Source of the DNA: Martinezella hainanensis
Lineage (GTDB): Bacteria > Pseudomonadota > Alphaproteobacteria > Rhizobiales > Rhizobiaceae
DNA: 64,000 bases
Direction: 5' to 3'
Assembly: GCF_900094555.1 (NCBI RefSeq)
Contig: NZ_FMAC01000013.1
Location: 84,345 to 148,344, forward strand
The notes below the pieces were generated by a model that was given only the letters and a program-made list of their open reading frames with translations, was not told where the DNA came from and did no database searches. Numbering within the stretch: the first letter of the stretch is position 1; each line of letters starts with the position of its first letter. Shown piece by piece: positions 1 to 9,066 of this stretch. A program made the position numbers and the translations under genes.

Positions 1-99
1 AGACCGCTGCGTCGGCAGCGTAGCATCCGTTCCTACGATTTCTGCGGTCCTTGACGAGGGGGCAGGAAATGTTCGTTTCAAACCAAAAAGGGGAATTTC

Positions 100-879
100 A
101 TGAGACGACTGACAATAGCGTTGGCGTTTGCTTTGCTGGCAAGCACTGCTTCTGCTGAGGATCTGCGGATCGGTACGAGTGCCGATTACCCACCGTGGGA
201 ATCCGTTGATGCGGGCGGCAACATTGTCGGCTTCGACAAGGATGTTGGCGATGAGATTTGCAAACGCATCTCGGCGACCTGCACGTGGCAGAATCAGGCT
301 TACGACGGCCTTTTGCCTGGTCTCCAGGTCGGCAAGTTCGATCTCGTCATCTCTAGTGTTTCCATAAATGACGAGCGTTCGCAAAAGGTCGACTTCTCGC
401 ACGCTTATGCCGACGCGCCCAATTCGATCGTCGTGGCAGCAGGCAGCAAATCGGCATCCGCCAAGTCTGCGGCCGAACTGACCGAGGCGCTCAAGACGTC
501 CGCAATCGGCGTTCAGACCGGCACGACCCACGAACAGGTCATCCGCGCGCATTTCCCGGATGCCGACGTGCGCGTCTACGACCGTCCCGACCAGATCGCC
601 GACGACCTCGTTGCCGGCCGCATCGATGCCGGCCTGATGGAACGCTCCGCCTGGGAGCCGCTTGTCAAGGATCGTGGTGCCGACAAGCTGGTTTATGCCG
701 GCCCACTGCTGGCGAGCGCCGACTTCCCGGAATTCGGCAAGGGCCAGGGCGTTGCCATGGGCAAGGGCAAGACCGAGCTGAAGACCAAGGTCGATGGCGC
801 TGTCGATGCGATGCTGAAGGACGGCACGGTCAAGACCATCGCCGAAAAGTGGTTCGGCTACGACATCTCCAAGAAGTGA
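100..879 (+). CDS. Polar amino acid ABC transporter, periplasmic substrate-binding protein
   Basis: A 259-residue family-3 solute-binding protein (SBP_bac_3; lysine/arginine/ornithine and histidine-binding type). It begins with a Sec signal peptide, a basic MRR followed by a hydrophobic stretch ending at ASA-E near residue 19, so it acts in the periplasm. The following segment (LRIGTSADYPPWE, GFDKDVG) is the typical family start. Length is normal for the family. The ATG has a good ribosome site (AAGGGG about 6 bases upstream). It leads an operon with an M20 peptidase and two permeases, so it probably delivers an amino acid or a small amino-acid conjugate. The exact ligand cannot be read from sequence. 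Confidence 0.92.
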   Translation: MRRLTIALAFALLASTASAEDLRIGTSADYPPWESVDAGGNIVGFDKDVGDEICKRISATCTWQNQAYDGLLPGLQVGKFDLVISSVSINDERSQKVDFSHAYADAPNSIVVAAGSKSASAKSAAELTEALKTSAIGVQTGTTHEQVIRAHFPDADVRVYDRPDQIADDLVAGRIDAGLMERSAWEPLVKDRGADKLVYAGPLLASADFPEFGKGQGVAMGKGKTELKTKVDGAVDAMLKDGTVKTIAEKWFGYDISKK

Positions 880-926
880 TGGCAGGCGGGAGGCGGTATT
901 CGCGCCTCCCGCTTTCAGGAGACACT

Positions 927-2297
927 ATGCGCATTCCCGCCGACATTCTTGCCGCCGCCGTCAAAGACCTATCCGATCTCGTCGCGATCCCTTCCGTCAG
1001 CGCCCGTGGCGAGGGCATGGAAGCCTGCGCCGATAGCATCGAACGGCTGCTGGCCGAAGCGGGTTTTGCCACCGAACAACATCCCGGCGATGTCGGCCCC
1101 TTCGTGGTCGGCGAAACCGGCGACGGCCCGTTCACGCTGGTGATCTACAATCACTATGACGTGCAGCCGGAAGATCCGGTCGATCTCTGGACCGCGCCGC
1201 CCTTCACGCTCTCCGAACGCGACGGCCGCCTCTATGGCCGCGGTTCGGCCGACGACAAGGGCGAATTCGTCAGCCGCCTCGCCGGCTGGCGCGAATTCCG
1301 CAAGACCCATCCCGGCCCCCTGCTTTTCAAGCTGATCTGGATCGCCGAAGGCGAAGAGGAGATCGGCAGCCCGTCGCTCAACCGCTTCCTCGACAAGCGC
1401 TTCCCCGACACCAAGGCCGATCTCTGCTGGTGGGAATATGGCGAGGTCGACAAATCCGGCCGCCCGATCATCCTGATGGGCTTCAAGGGCATCCTCGCCG
1501 TCGAGCTCGAATGCCGAACGGCGCGCGCCGATCTTCATTCCAGCCTCGGCGCCATCTTCGACAACCCGCTCTGGCGTCTGGCCGCTGCGATCTCTTCGCT
1601 GCGAGATGCCTCCGGGCGCATCCTGATCGACGGCTTCTACGACAGTGTCATCGCGCCCGATCCGCGCAGCCGCGAGCTTGCGGCAAAGCCCCCCTTCCCG
1701 CTCGAAAGCCTGCAAGAGGAGACCGGCGGACGTCGGCTGCTCGAAGGCGTCAATGCCGCGACCTTTTATGAACATCTTAATTTCGAGCCCTGCCTCAACG
1801 TCAACGGCTTCCACGGCGGCTATGACGGCGAAGGCGCCAAGACCGTACTGCCCTGCACCGGCATGGCGAAACTCGACTTCCGCCTGGCGCCCGGCCAGAA
1901 CCCGGTTGAGATCGCCGAGCTGCTGCGCCGCCATCTCGACGCCAAGGGATTTGACGATATCGCGCTGAAGGTTCTCGATGCCGAAGTGCTGGGGGTGCGA
2001 AGCGATCCGTCGCATGCCGCGGTCGATCTCGGCGCCGAGCTGCTGGAAAAATGGTTCGGCCGCCCGGCGATCATCCAGCCGAGCTCGGCCGCATCCGGTC
2101 TTGCCCATCCCTTCATCCACAAATTCGGCGCCACACTCTTCGGCGCCGGTCTGACGCATCATGGCGCCATGCTGCATTCGCCCGACGAAAACATCCTCGT
2201 CTCGCATTTCGAAAACATGATCGGCTTCTCGGCGGAATTCTTTGCCGCACTCGCCGGCCGCTTCGGATCGGCGCCGGAGGCAGAACCGCATGTTTGA
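927..2297 (+). CDS. M20 family metallopeptidase (dipeptidase/deacylase-like)
   Basis: A 456-residue M20/M25/M40 zinc peptidase-type hydrolase. The ATG at 927 is preferred over the upstream in-frame extension because GGAGAC lies just before it and the family-typical sequence starts there. The di-metal signature is visible: H76-x-D78 in NHYDVQP, D109 in GSADDKGE, and the Glu pair near 143-144 in EGEEEIGS. Family members hydrolyse dipeptides, N-acyl or N-carbamoyl amino acids in the cytoplasm. Lying between a binding protein and its permeases, it probably processes the imported compound. The stop overlaps the next start (ATGTTTGA, start at 2290), which suggests translational coupling. Confidence 0.88.
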   Translation: MRIPADILAAAVKDLSDLVAIPSVSARGEGMEACADSIERLLAEAGFATEQHPGDVGPFVVGETGDGPFTLVIYNHYDVQPEDPVDLWTAPPFTLSERDGRLYGRGSADDKGEFVSRLAGWREFRKTHPGPLLFKLIWIAEGEEEIGSPSLNRFLDKRFPDTKADLCWWEYGEVDKSGRPIILMGFKGILAVELECRTARADLHSSLGAIFDNPLWRLAAAISSLRDASGRILIDGFYDSVIAPDPRSRELAAKPPFPLESLQEETGGRRLLEGVNAATFYEHLNFEPCLNVNGFHGGYDGEGAKTVLPCTGMAKLDFRLAPGQNPVEIAELLRRHLDAKGFDDIALKVLDAEVLGVRSDPSHAAVDLGAELLEKWFGRPAIIQPSSAASGLAHPFIHKFGATLFGAGLTHHGAMLHSPDENILVSHFENMIGFSAEFFAALAGRFGSAPEAEPHV

Positions 2298-2961
2298 GGC
2301 GCTCTACCAATATCAAGGACAACTGCTGCAGGGGCTGACGACAACGCTGATCGTCGCCTTCGGCAGCTTCGTCGTCGGCTTTCTGATCGCCGCCGTACTG
2401 GCACCCGCTGCCGTCTATGGCAATTTGCTGACCCGGCGGATCATCATGGGCTATGTCGGATTGATCCGCGGCCTCCCTGAACTGCTGGTTATCTTTCTGA
2501 TCTTCTACGGCGGCACCGTGCTGCTGACGAAACTTGCCGGCCGCTATGTCGAGGTCGACGCGCTGACCGCCGGCATCGCTTCGCTCTCGGTCGTCTCCGC
2601 CGCCTATCTCACCGAGATCCTCCGCAGTGCGCTTCTGAGCGTCGCACAGGGACAGTGGGAGGCGGCGCTGTCGCTCGGTTTCCGCCGCCCGCGCGCCTTC
2701 CTGCTCGTCGTCCTGCAGCAGATGATGGTGAAGGCGCTGCCGGGGCTCACCAACCAGTGGCTGGTGATCCTCAAGGAAAGCGCCCTCGTTTCGGTGATCG
2801 GCCTCGAGGAGCTGATGCGCAAATCGGTGGTGGCAGCAGGAGCGACCCACCAGCCGCTCGCCTTCTATCTCGCAGCCGCCGGCTTCTACGTCATCATTAC
2901 CGGCATCTCGACCTTGCTACTCAAGGCCTACGAGACGCGGCTGACGCCGCATATGAGGTAA
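2290..2961 (+). CDS. Amino acid ABC transporter permease (HisQ/HisM type)
   Basis: A 223-residue inner-membrane permease of the His/Glu/Gln/Arg family. It has several hydrophobic segments (near residues 15-40, 55-80, 95-115, 190-215). The EAA loop, contact site for the ATPase, appears as QWEAALSLGFRRP followed by LPGLTNQWLVILKESAL. It starts inside the end of the M20 peptidase gene (8-base overlap) and is followed after 3 bases by a second permease, so the two probably form a heterodimeric channel. Size and topology are normal. Confidence 0.92.
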   Translation: MFEALYQYQGQLLQGLTTTLIVAFGSFVVGFLIAAVLAPAAVYGNLLTRRIIMGYVGLIRGLPELLVIFLIFYGGTVLLTKLAGRYVEVDALTAGIASLSVVSAAYLTEILRSALLSVAQGQWEAALSLGFRRPRAFLLVVLQQMMVKALPGLTNQWLVILKESALVSVIGLEELMRKSVVAAGATHQPLAFYLAAAGFYVIITGISTLLLKAYETRLTPHMR

Positions 2962-2964
2962 GCC

Positions 2965-3648
2965 ATGCTGTCCTTCGATCTCTTCCTACCCGCCTCCATG
3001 GCCGTCAAGAACGGCTTCCTCCTAACGATCCTGATCACCATCGCCAGCTTCGCGCTCGGCCAGCTGCTTGCCCTGCCGATCGCGCTGGCGCTGACCTCGG
3101 ACCGGAAGGCGATCCGCGCGCCGCTCTCGACCTATACATTCCTGGTGCGCGGCAGCCCGCTGCTCGTCCAGCTCTTCATCATCTACTACGGCCTCGGGCA
3201 GATCGATGCCGTGCGCCACAGCATCTTCTGGCCGCTGCTGCGCAATCCCGTCTATTGCGCCATCCTGGCGATCGGCCTGAACTCGGCCGCCTATGCCGGC
3301 GAACTGATCGCCGGCGCCATCCGCCAGCTACCGGCGGGCCAATGGGAAGCGGGCAAGGCGCTCGGCCTTCACCACCGCATCCTGCTGATCAAGGTGATCC
3401 TGCCACAGGCCTACCGCGCCATCCTTCCGGCACTCGGCAACGAACTCATCCTGGTGATGAAAGGATCGACGCTCGCCAGTGCCGTCACCGTCATGGAAAT
3501 GACCGGCGCCGCCCGCGTCTTCGTCGCCAAGACCTACGCCCCCTTCGAAACCTTCCTGATCGCCGGCACCTGCTACCTGCTGATGGGCGCCATCTTCGGC
3601 CGCATCTTCCGGGCGATCGAGACCAAGGTTGCGATTCCCCAGAGGTGA
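2965..3648 (+). CDS. Amino acid ABC transporter permease (HisM/HisQ type)
   Basis: A 227-residue second permease of the same importer. It shows the VRGSPLLVQLF motif and an EAA loop (GQWEAGKALGLHH, then ILPALGNELILVMKGSTLAS), both characteristic of polar amino acid permeases. It begins 3 bases after the preceding permease stop and ends the recognisable operon. No ATP-binding subunit follows. The next gene is on the other strand and is an AraC pseudogene, so the ATPase must lie upstream of position 1 or elsewhere. Confidence 0.92.
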   Translation: MLSFDLFLPASMAVKNGFLLTILITIASFALGQLLALPIALALTSDRKAIRAPLSTYTFLVRGSPLLVQLFIIYYGLGQIDAVRHSIFWPLLRNPVYCAILAIGLNSAAYAGELIAGAIRQLPAGQWEAGKALGLHHRILLIKVILPQAYRAILPALGNELILVMKGSTLASAVTVMEMTGAARVFVAKTYAPFETFLIAGTCYLLMGAIFGRIFRAIETKVAIPQR

Positions 3649-3656
3649 GCATCTCG

Positions 3657-3674
3657 AACGTTCTACGGAACGTT
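3657..3674 (+). terminator. Stem-loop after the amino acid transporter operon
   Basis: A perfect 7-bp inverted repeat, AACGTTC TACG GAACGTT, lies 8 bases after the last permease stop codon. There is no T-run after it, so it is either a weak terminator or an mRNA 3'-end stabilising hairpin. Confidence 0.4.
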
Positions 3675-3736
3675 GCAAAGCTCGAGCCACTGAGATCCCC
3701 GTCGAGCTCGCGGGTCACGAAAAGCAAGGCAACACC

Positions 3737-4675
3737 TTAGGCAGGCTTTGACCATCTATGTCCGCGCGCATAAGTGCTTGGGCTACATCCGATTACCCTT
3801 TTAAAAGCCGAACCGAAGGCGCTTTCGGATTGATATCCCAGATCAAAGGCGACCTTTGCGACGCTCTGGCGCGTTCGTGTCAGCCGGTCCGCCGCAAGAA
3901 GCATCTTCCAGCGCGTAAGATATTCGATTGGGGGGTCACCCACTATCTCTTTGAACCGAACGGCGAAAGCGGTCCGCGACATCCCACAGATTTGCGCGAG
4001 TAACTTCAAGGTCCAACGATGTTCAGGTCTTTGATGCAAGGCTTGAATTGCAGCACCAATGTGAGGATCCGCCAACGCGACAAGCCATCCGAGACGCACC
4101 TCCTTTCCTTCCGCAGTATCGAGACGAAGCGCCTGGACCAACATAAGATGAACGAGGTGCTGTACAATAAGTGTTCCTCCAGGCCGTCACGATCGCAGCT
4201 CGTCGCTCATCAGTTCAAGTGAGTGACGAATTGAAGTGCGTTCCGACGCGTTGCTTAGATGGAGGACACGGGGCAGCAGCCGAAGCAGTATACTGGCGTG
4301 GCGGTCCGAATAGGAAAAATAGCCGCCGACAGCAAAAAATTCGCCGCCGCCGTTATATGAAAGGATACTGCCGTCCAATGGGGTCGCCAACAGCTCGGTG
4401 AAATCGACGGCAGGAACATTAGGATGGGATGCGATACGGAAGCCGCGTGTTCCCGTGAGAATCACGGCGTCACCTGTTGCCAGCCGCAAGGGTTCATCCT
4501 CTCCATCCGCGATAAGCCAACACGAACCAGATCTTACGGCATAACATTTGATGCTCTCGGCGGTGTCGTTTGCACCGCGACCGAAAGCAATCGACCAGTC
4601 TCCCCTCGCATCAAAGCCCCCAGCCATGAATGTCCGGGGAACGAGTAACGATAGCAATTCTGACAAAGGATCCAT
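3737..4675 (-). pseudogene. AraC family regulator interrupted by one in-frame TGA
   Basis: The N-terminal part (start 4675, MDPLSELLSLL) is a cupin_6 AraC-type sensor domain. The C-terminal part holds a double helix-turn-helix (LKLLAQICGMSRTAFAVRFKEIVG and VAFDLGYQSESAFGSAFKRVIG). The two halves are in the same frame and are separated only by a TGA at 4187-4189, between DELRS and RPGGTLIVQ. Removing that stop restores a full-length regulator of about 312 residues. I therefore call a nonsense mutation and not two genes. It is divergent from the NmrA-like gene at 4810, the usual target neighbour of such regulators. A sequencing error or natural read-through cannot be excluded. Confidence 0.82.
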
Positions 4676-4809
4676 GAATCTCAGAACGATAGCGATAGTT
4701 TTCCGTACGATGGGAGCTGGAAGGTTCAATTTCCTTATGCGACTTATCGGGTGAAACCAAGCGCGAAATCCCTTATCTGCGCTTTGGTAAATTCAGGTGG
4801 TTTGAATAT

Positions 4810-5733
4810 ATGACTTTTGTTCTCGTAGTCGGCGCTTCCGGTTTTGTCGGGCGCCAACTTGCACAGACACTCGTTTCACAGGGCCTCCGCGTAAGATGCC
4901 TTGCTCGTAATCCATCACGAATCGACGATCTGGCCAGACTGGGCTGCCAAGTCGTGCAGGGCGATCTTGCCGACCCGACCTCCATTGAGCGGGCGGTGCA
5001 AGGGGTCGATGCCGTATATATTTCAATCCACACGCTTTCTCAGCAATCAGGCAACACCGCGCGCAAAGACTTTGCGGATCTGGAAATGACGGGCATCCGC
5101 CACGTTTTGACGGCTTGCCAGAAGTTCGCCATGCGCCGCGTGATCTATGTCACTTCGCTTGGAATTCGTCCGAATGCTACAAGCAGCTGGACCCGAGGGC
5201 GTTGGACGATCGAGCAATATCTCTTGAGGAGCGGCTTGGAGGTGACTGTCATCCGCCCGGGACAAATCGTCGGCAGGGGTGGCCACGGCTTTGAAAGCAT
5301 GGTTGGACAGGCGAGAAAGTCAACAGCATTCGTTATAGGGAACGGAAAACAACGGGTCCGGGGCATCGCCATTGACGACCTCGTCTACTATCTAACCGGC
5401 GTTCTGGACGAGCAAAGATCCTTTGGACACGCATTCGATGTCGGCTGCGACGATGTTCTAACCACCGACGAGATGATCGATTTGACAGCCGATTTTTTAG
5501 GAAAGAAACATCCGCGTAAGATTCATCTCAGCGCATCATTACTTCGCATCGTCGCACCCCTGATTGAGCGCATTGCGAAAATGCCCAAAGGCGCTGCGCA
5601 AGGCGCCCTGGATGCTATGAGATCCGATCTGGATGGTAACCCTATGCCTATAAGACGCATCTTGCCAAGGAGGCCTTTACCCTATCGCGATGCTGTAGCA
5701 CGAGCCCTGCACACGAAAGAATCGTTGATTTAA
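4810..5733 (+). CDS. NAD(P)-binding NmrA/YbjT-like atypical SDR
   Basis: A 307-residue cytosolic Rossmann protein. The N-terminal glycine motif is G8-A-S-G11-F-V-G14, followed by VRCLARNPSRIDDLARLGCQVVQGDL, typical of NmrA-like and atypical short-chain dehydrogenases that sense or use NAD(P)(H). RGIAIDDLVYYLTGVLDE near residues 178-196 matches the domain that governs substrate choice in this family. The usual YxxxK catalytic pair is not evident, which is normal for NmrA-like members. The damaged AraC regulator is transcribed divergently from the 134-base intergenic region. The substrate is unknown. Confidence 0.82.
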   Translation: MTFVLVVGASGFVGRQLAQTLVSQGLRVRCLARNPSRIDDLARLGCQVVQGDLADPTSIERAVQGVDAVYISIHTLSQQSGNTARKDFADLEMTGIRHVLTACQKFAMRRVIYVTSLGIRPNATSSWTRGRWTIEQYLLRSGLEVTVIRPGQIVGRGGHGFESMVGQARKSTAFVIGNGKQRVRGIAIDDLVYYLTGVLDEQRSFGHAFDVGCDDVLTTDEMIDLTADFLGKKHPRKIHLSASLLRIVAPLIERIAKMPKGAAQGALDAMRSDLDGNPMPIRRILPRRPLPYRDAVARALHTKESLI

Positions 5734-6311
5734 CATGGTTCGACGAGACGCCTTCGAGGGCGTTGCCAGACATTCCATGGCCAAAGATGTGCCGCCCCCA
5801 CAGCCGCAGATGGACGCTGTTCACCCATGCCGCCACACAGAGTATGCCGCCACACATAGTATGATGTGTGGGAGCGGCATCTATTGCCGACTCTGACTGG
5901 GGCTGAGCAACCGGCTCGATTAAGGAATGCCGGCCGGCTTTGCGCTGACCCGAGAAGAAACATTGGCAATCCGGGTGCACCGGTATTGGCGAAATTCTCC
6001 ATCGCCCAATGGCGTTTGGAGGCCATTTTAGGCCGACAATACGATCTCAAACCTGCTCTCCTCTGGCCGAGCGAGGATTGTCTGAAGCAGCACAGCGGAT
6101 GGCTCGCACAACCTAGCAGCTAGTCAATACCCGACCTATCAATGAGTCAATGATTCAATGTGAGAATTCCGGAAGTCAAGCAGCAATGGGTGATCGGGCC
6201 TCCGTTGAAGGCAGTTTTGCTGATTGAACGTCCGCCCGGACATGACCCAGCCAAAGACACCCGCCAGTTGCAACCCACAAATATCCCGCCTGCCACGGAG
6301 TATAGCCCGCG
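5734..6311. other. Intergenic region without a recognisable gene
   Basis: These 578 bases hold short overlapping open frames on both strands that resemble no family I recognise and have no convincing ribosome sites. The only structure seen is the tandem repeat plus hairpin at 5827-5871. The end of the region must carry the promoter of the amidase gene at 6312. Confidence 0.6.
5827..5871 (+). repeat. Tandem 17-bp repeat followed by a hairpin
   Basis: Two adjacent 17-bp units, ATGCCGCCACACAGAGT (5827-5843) and ATGCCGCCACACATAGT (5844-5860), differ at one base. The second copy runs into a perfect 7-bp inverted repeat, CCACACA (5850-5856) with TGTGTGG (5865-5871). It lies in a non-coding gap. 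The function is unknown. Confidence 0.6.
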
Positions 6312-7706
6312 ATGAGTGAACTGCACTACATGAGCCTTCTGGATCTGACGAAACGCATGCACGCTGGCGAGATATCTCCGGTCGAAGTGACAAAGGCTCA
6401 ACTGCAGCGCATCGAATCTTTGGACCCGGGACTGAAGAGCTTTGCGCTAGTGACGCCGGAGTTGGCGCTGAAGCAGGCAAAAGCCGCGGAAGCGGACATC
6501 ATGCGCGGAGATATCAAGGGGCCGTTACACGGCGCTCCAATCGGCCTGAAAGACCTCTGCTGGACAAGGGGGATAACAACCACCGGCGGCATGACACTTT
6601 ATGCAGACTTCAAGCCACCGGAGGACGCCGCCGTCACGGCAAAACTGGAGCAAGCGGGAACCATCTGCCTCGGAAAACTCAAAAATACCGAAGGTGCATA
6701 CACGGACCATCATCCTCTGGTCACGCCGCCTGTAAACCCCTGGAATGCAGAACACTGGTCTGGCGTATCGTCCAGCGGCTCGGGCGTTGCAACGGCAGCC
6801 GGACTATGCTTCGGATCTCTCGGCACTGACACCGGAGGTTCCATTCGCTTTCCCTCTGCGGCGAACGGGCTTACCGGTCTCAAGCCCACATGGGGGCGGG
6901 TCAGCCGCTATGGCGTATTCGAACTTGCCGCGACACTGGATCACGTCGGACCGATGACCCGGAGTGCCGCCGATGCAGCCGCCATGCTGTCGGCTATCGC
7001 TGGTCCAGACGCAAAAGATCCCACCGCCGCGCAACGACCCATACCCGACTATCTGTCCGAAATGGTCAAGGGACTGCAAGGTCTCAAGATTGGTATTGAT
7101 TCGGCTTTCAACGCCCCGGGCCTCGATCATCCCACGGCAGCAGCATTGTCATCGTCCGTCGAGGTTATCAAGGCGCTTGGTGGTGACATCCGTGAGGTTG
7201 CTTTCCCTGATATAGAGGCAGTTCTGGCTGATTGGCTGGCCGCCTGTGCGGCGGAAACCGCCGTTGCGCACGAGGCGACCTACCCTGGTCGGAAAGAAGA
7301 ATACGGGCCCGGTCTTGCAGGTGTGATCGATGTCGGGCGCAATCTATCGGCCATGGAACTCCAGAAGGTTATTCTTCGCCGGAATGATTTTCGAGGCCGC
7401 GTTGCGGCCTTCTTCCAGGATGTGGATCTTTTGATAGTGCCAGCCCAATCAATTGCCTCCCCTACTTTGGATAGAATCGCAACGCTCAGCGAAGATATTC
7501 CGTTAATGCGAGGACTGATGCGCTTTACGTCGATCTTCAACATGTCGGGCAATCCGACGATCACGCTGCCCTGTGGATTTACCGAAGCCGGAACGCCGAT
7601 AGCCTTTCAATTCGTTTCGGACCATTGGGGGGAAGATAAGCTTTTTCGCGCCGGTTATGCTTTTCAGCAGGCGACGAAATGGCATCTCAGGCACCCAGCG
7701 ATGTGA
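6312..7706 (+). CDS. Amidase signature family hydrolase
   Basis: A 464-residue amidase of the GatA/amidase-signature family, which hydrolyses carboxamides through a Ser-cisSer-Lys triad. The triad elements are visible: Lys80 in PIGLKDL, the serine run 153-155 in GVSSSGSG (cis-Ser), and the nucleophile Ser177 in GTDTGGSIRFPS. Length is normal. It is a stand-alone gene, not part of a gatCAB set, so a catabolic amidase is more likely than the tRNA amidotransferase subunit. It converges on a damaged nitrilase-family gene, another C-N hydrolase, which suggests the locus once degraded nitriles or amides. The substrate is unknown. Confidence 0.88.
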   Translation: MSELHYMSLLDLTKRMHAGEISPVEVTKAQLQRIESLDPGLKSFALVTPELALKQAKAAEADIMRGDIKGPLHGAPIGLKDLCWTRGITTTGGMTLYADFKPPEDAAVTAKLEQAGTICLGKLKNTEGAYTDHHPLVTPPVNPWNAEHWSGVSSSGSGVATAAGLCFGSLGTDTGGSIRFPSAANGLTGLKPTWGRVSRYGVFELAATLDHVGPMTRSAADAAAMLSAIAGPDAKDPTAAQRPIPDYLSEMVKGLQGLKIGIDSAFNAPGLDHPTAAALSSSVEVIKALGGDIREVAFPDIEAVLADWLAACAAETAVAHEATYPGRKEEYGPGLAGVIDVGRNLSAMELQKVILRRNDFRGRVAAFFQDVDLLIVPAQSIASPTLDRIATLSEDIPLMRGLMRFTSIFNMSGNPTITLPCGFTEAGTPIAFQFVSDHWGEDKLFRAGYAFQQATKWHLRHPAM

Positions 7707-7810
7707 GGCACGCGATTGAGGTACGCAAACTCTGACATCGGCGGCTTTCGCGCCGTTCCGTACGGCCGATTGCATTGGCAGCAGGCGTCAAGGCTGTTGC
7801 CCGATCAAAG

Positions 7811-7846
7811 GTGTCACCCGGCTTTTTTACCAGACCGGGGTGACAC
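7811..7846. terminator. Stem-loop between convergent amidase and nitrilase genes
   Basis: An inverted repeat GTGTCACCCGG (7811-7821) pairs with CCGGGGTGACAC (7835-7846) with one bulged base. The loop contains a run of six T. It sits between two convergent genes and could terminate from either side. Confidence 0.6.
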
Positions 7847-7870
7847 GGCTGAGAGATCAAACGTCGTCCA

Positions 7871-8862
7871 TTATTTGGCGAAGCGCGGTTGCTCCAGGAC
7901 CTCGTGGAATTCGGGGATTGAACCCGCGCCGCCTGGATAACTCAGCAGCATCAGTTTCAAGCTGTCGGCATCGTAGTCCGCCAATTGCAGCGGTTTCTCC
8001 TTAAAGGCCGACGTATCGATTTTCGCGAGCGCATAATTTCCATCCCTGTTATTCACCTGAGCGACCATCTCGCCCATGGGATTGTAGATCGAGGACTGAA
8101 AAACGCTGGGCGCGATCACCCAACTCCCCATGCGATGGGCGAGCGCCGCCGAGTGCGGTTGGGCCAAAACATTGAAGCGTTCCCACCAGATGCCTTCATC
8201 CTTGCCCACACTGTAGGGCCAAGCCGCTACATGGATATTGGGATACTGCGCGGCTATGCCGTACCCCATCATTGGCTTGTAATTCTCAGCGCACGATAGC
8301 ATGCTGAGACGGCCGATCGGCGTATCGACCACCTTCAGATTTTCGCTGATTGGAGCGTCTGAAAAGTAGACCCGCCCGATGGCCGGATCTTTCGATGGTT
8401 GATCAGCACTTGCCCTTGGGGTGACACGATCAGATTGGACATGTAAAGGAGTTTTCTGGCGGGATCGACTTCACAGTATCCCATGGAAAGGTATACCTTG
8501 GCATCTTTCGCCAGGGACGCTAGGCGGTTCTATTTGTCCGAGCCTGGCTCAATGCAGTTCTCAACATACTGAGCGAGATCTTTTGGAGGCCCTCCCGCAA
8601 TCGTTCCCTCATCGGAATTGATGAACCCCGGGAGCCAGGTCTCGGGGAAGGCAATATATGTTGCGCCATCCGCCTTCGCCTCCTCGACGATTTTCTTGGC
8701 CAGAGCAACGCCGCCTTCAAAGTCGTATTTAACGCTCGGCACGTTCACGGCGGCAACCGTGATCGTATCGCCGGCGAGCATTGGATTGTGGTAGGCGGGC
8801 TGTTCTTGGGCCACGGCAGCGCTCATGGAGACCAGTAGGGCTGAGATAGAATGCGTCAACAA
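7871..8862 (-). pseudogene. Nitrilase superfamily (carbon-nitrogen hydrolase) gene, doubly disrupted
   Basis: The reading starts at TTG 8862, with AAGGGG upstream, and opens with a hydrophobic signal-like segment ending near AVAQEQ. It contains the catalytic Glu motif (AFPETWLPGF), then meets an in-frame TAG at 8530-8532. The same frame continues with NRLASLAKDAKVYLSMGY and the catalytic Lys region NHRKIRP. A frameshift near 8385 then leads to YFSDAPISENLKVVDTPIGR and the catalytic Cys motif LSCAENYKP. All three members of the Glu-Lys-Cys triad can therefore be located, but a stop and a frameshift separate them. The intact protein would have had about 330 residues and resembled exported nitrilases or cyanide hydratases. 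Confidence 0.82.
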
Positions 8863-8980
8863 ATTCCCCTTTATAACGTATCATCCTGTCGGATTGGAAG
8901 CGATTGCTTCTGGTTTGAACTGCATGCGTAATTGCCAGCATTGATGTTATTCGCCGACGCCCGTCGTTTCCGGATTTGCC

Positions 8981-9017
8981 TGTGCAGCTGATGCCCGATA
9001 GGAAAATCAGCTGCACA
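8981..9017. terminator. Stem-loop downstream of the beta-glucosidase gene
   Basis: A perfect 12-bp inverted repeat TGTGCAGCTGAT (8981-8992) and ATCAGCTGCACA (9006-9017) has a 13-base loop. It stands 50 bases past the stop of the minus-strand GH3 gene and upstream of the nitrilase remnant, so it probably ends the MFS-GH3 transcript. There is no long U-run. Confidence 0.55.
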
Positions 9018-9066
9018 AGAGGGTCACTCAACCCTGGCTCCCGGCTCTCTCGCCTTTCAATCGATG

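Noticed and set aside
969..2291. Minus-strand open frame of 440 codons opposite the M20 peptidase gene
   Set aside because: Antisense shadow in GC-rich DNA; its sequence has the repetitive G, E, A, R composition of such shadows.
2655..3740. Plus-strand open frame of 361 codons across both amino acid permeases
   Set aside because: Wrong frame of two clear permease genes, Arg- and Pro-rich without hydrophobic helices.
4187..4189. Selenocysteine reading of the in-frame TGA in the AraC gene
   Set aside because: AraC regulators have no selenocysteine at this linker, and I see no hairpin suited to recoding. A nonsense mutation is simpler.
5866..6123. Possible 85-residue gene upstream of the amidase
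   Set aside because: No ribosome site, no family resemblance, and overlapping frames of equal length on the other strand.
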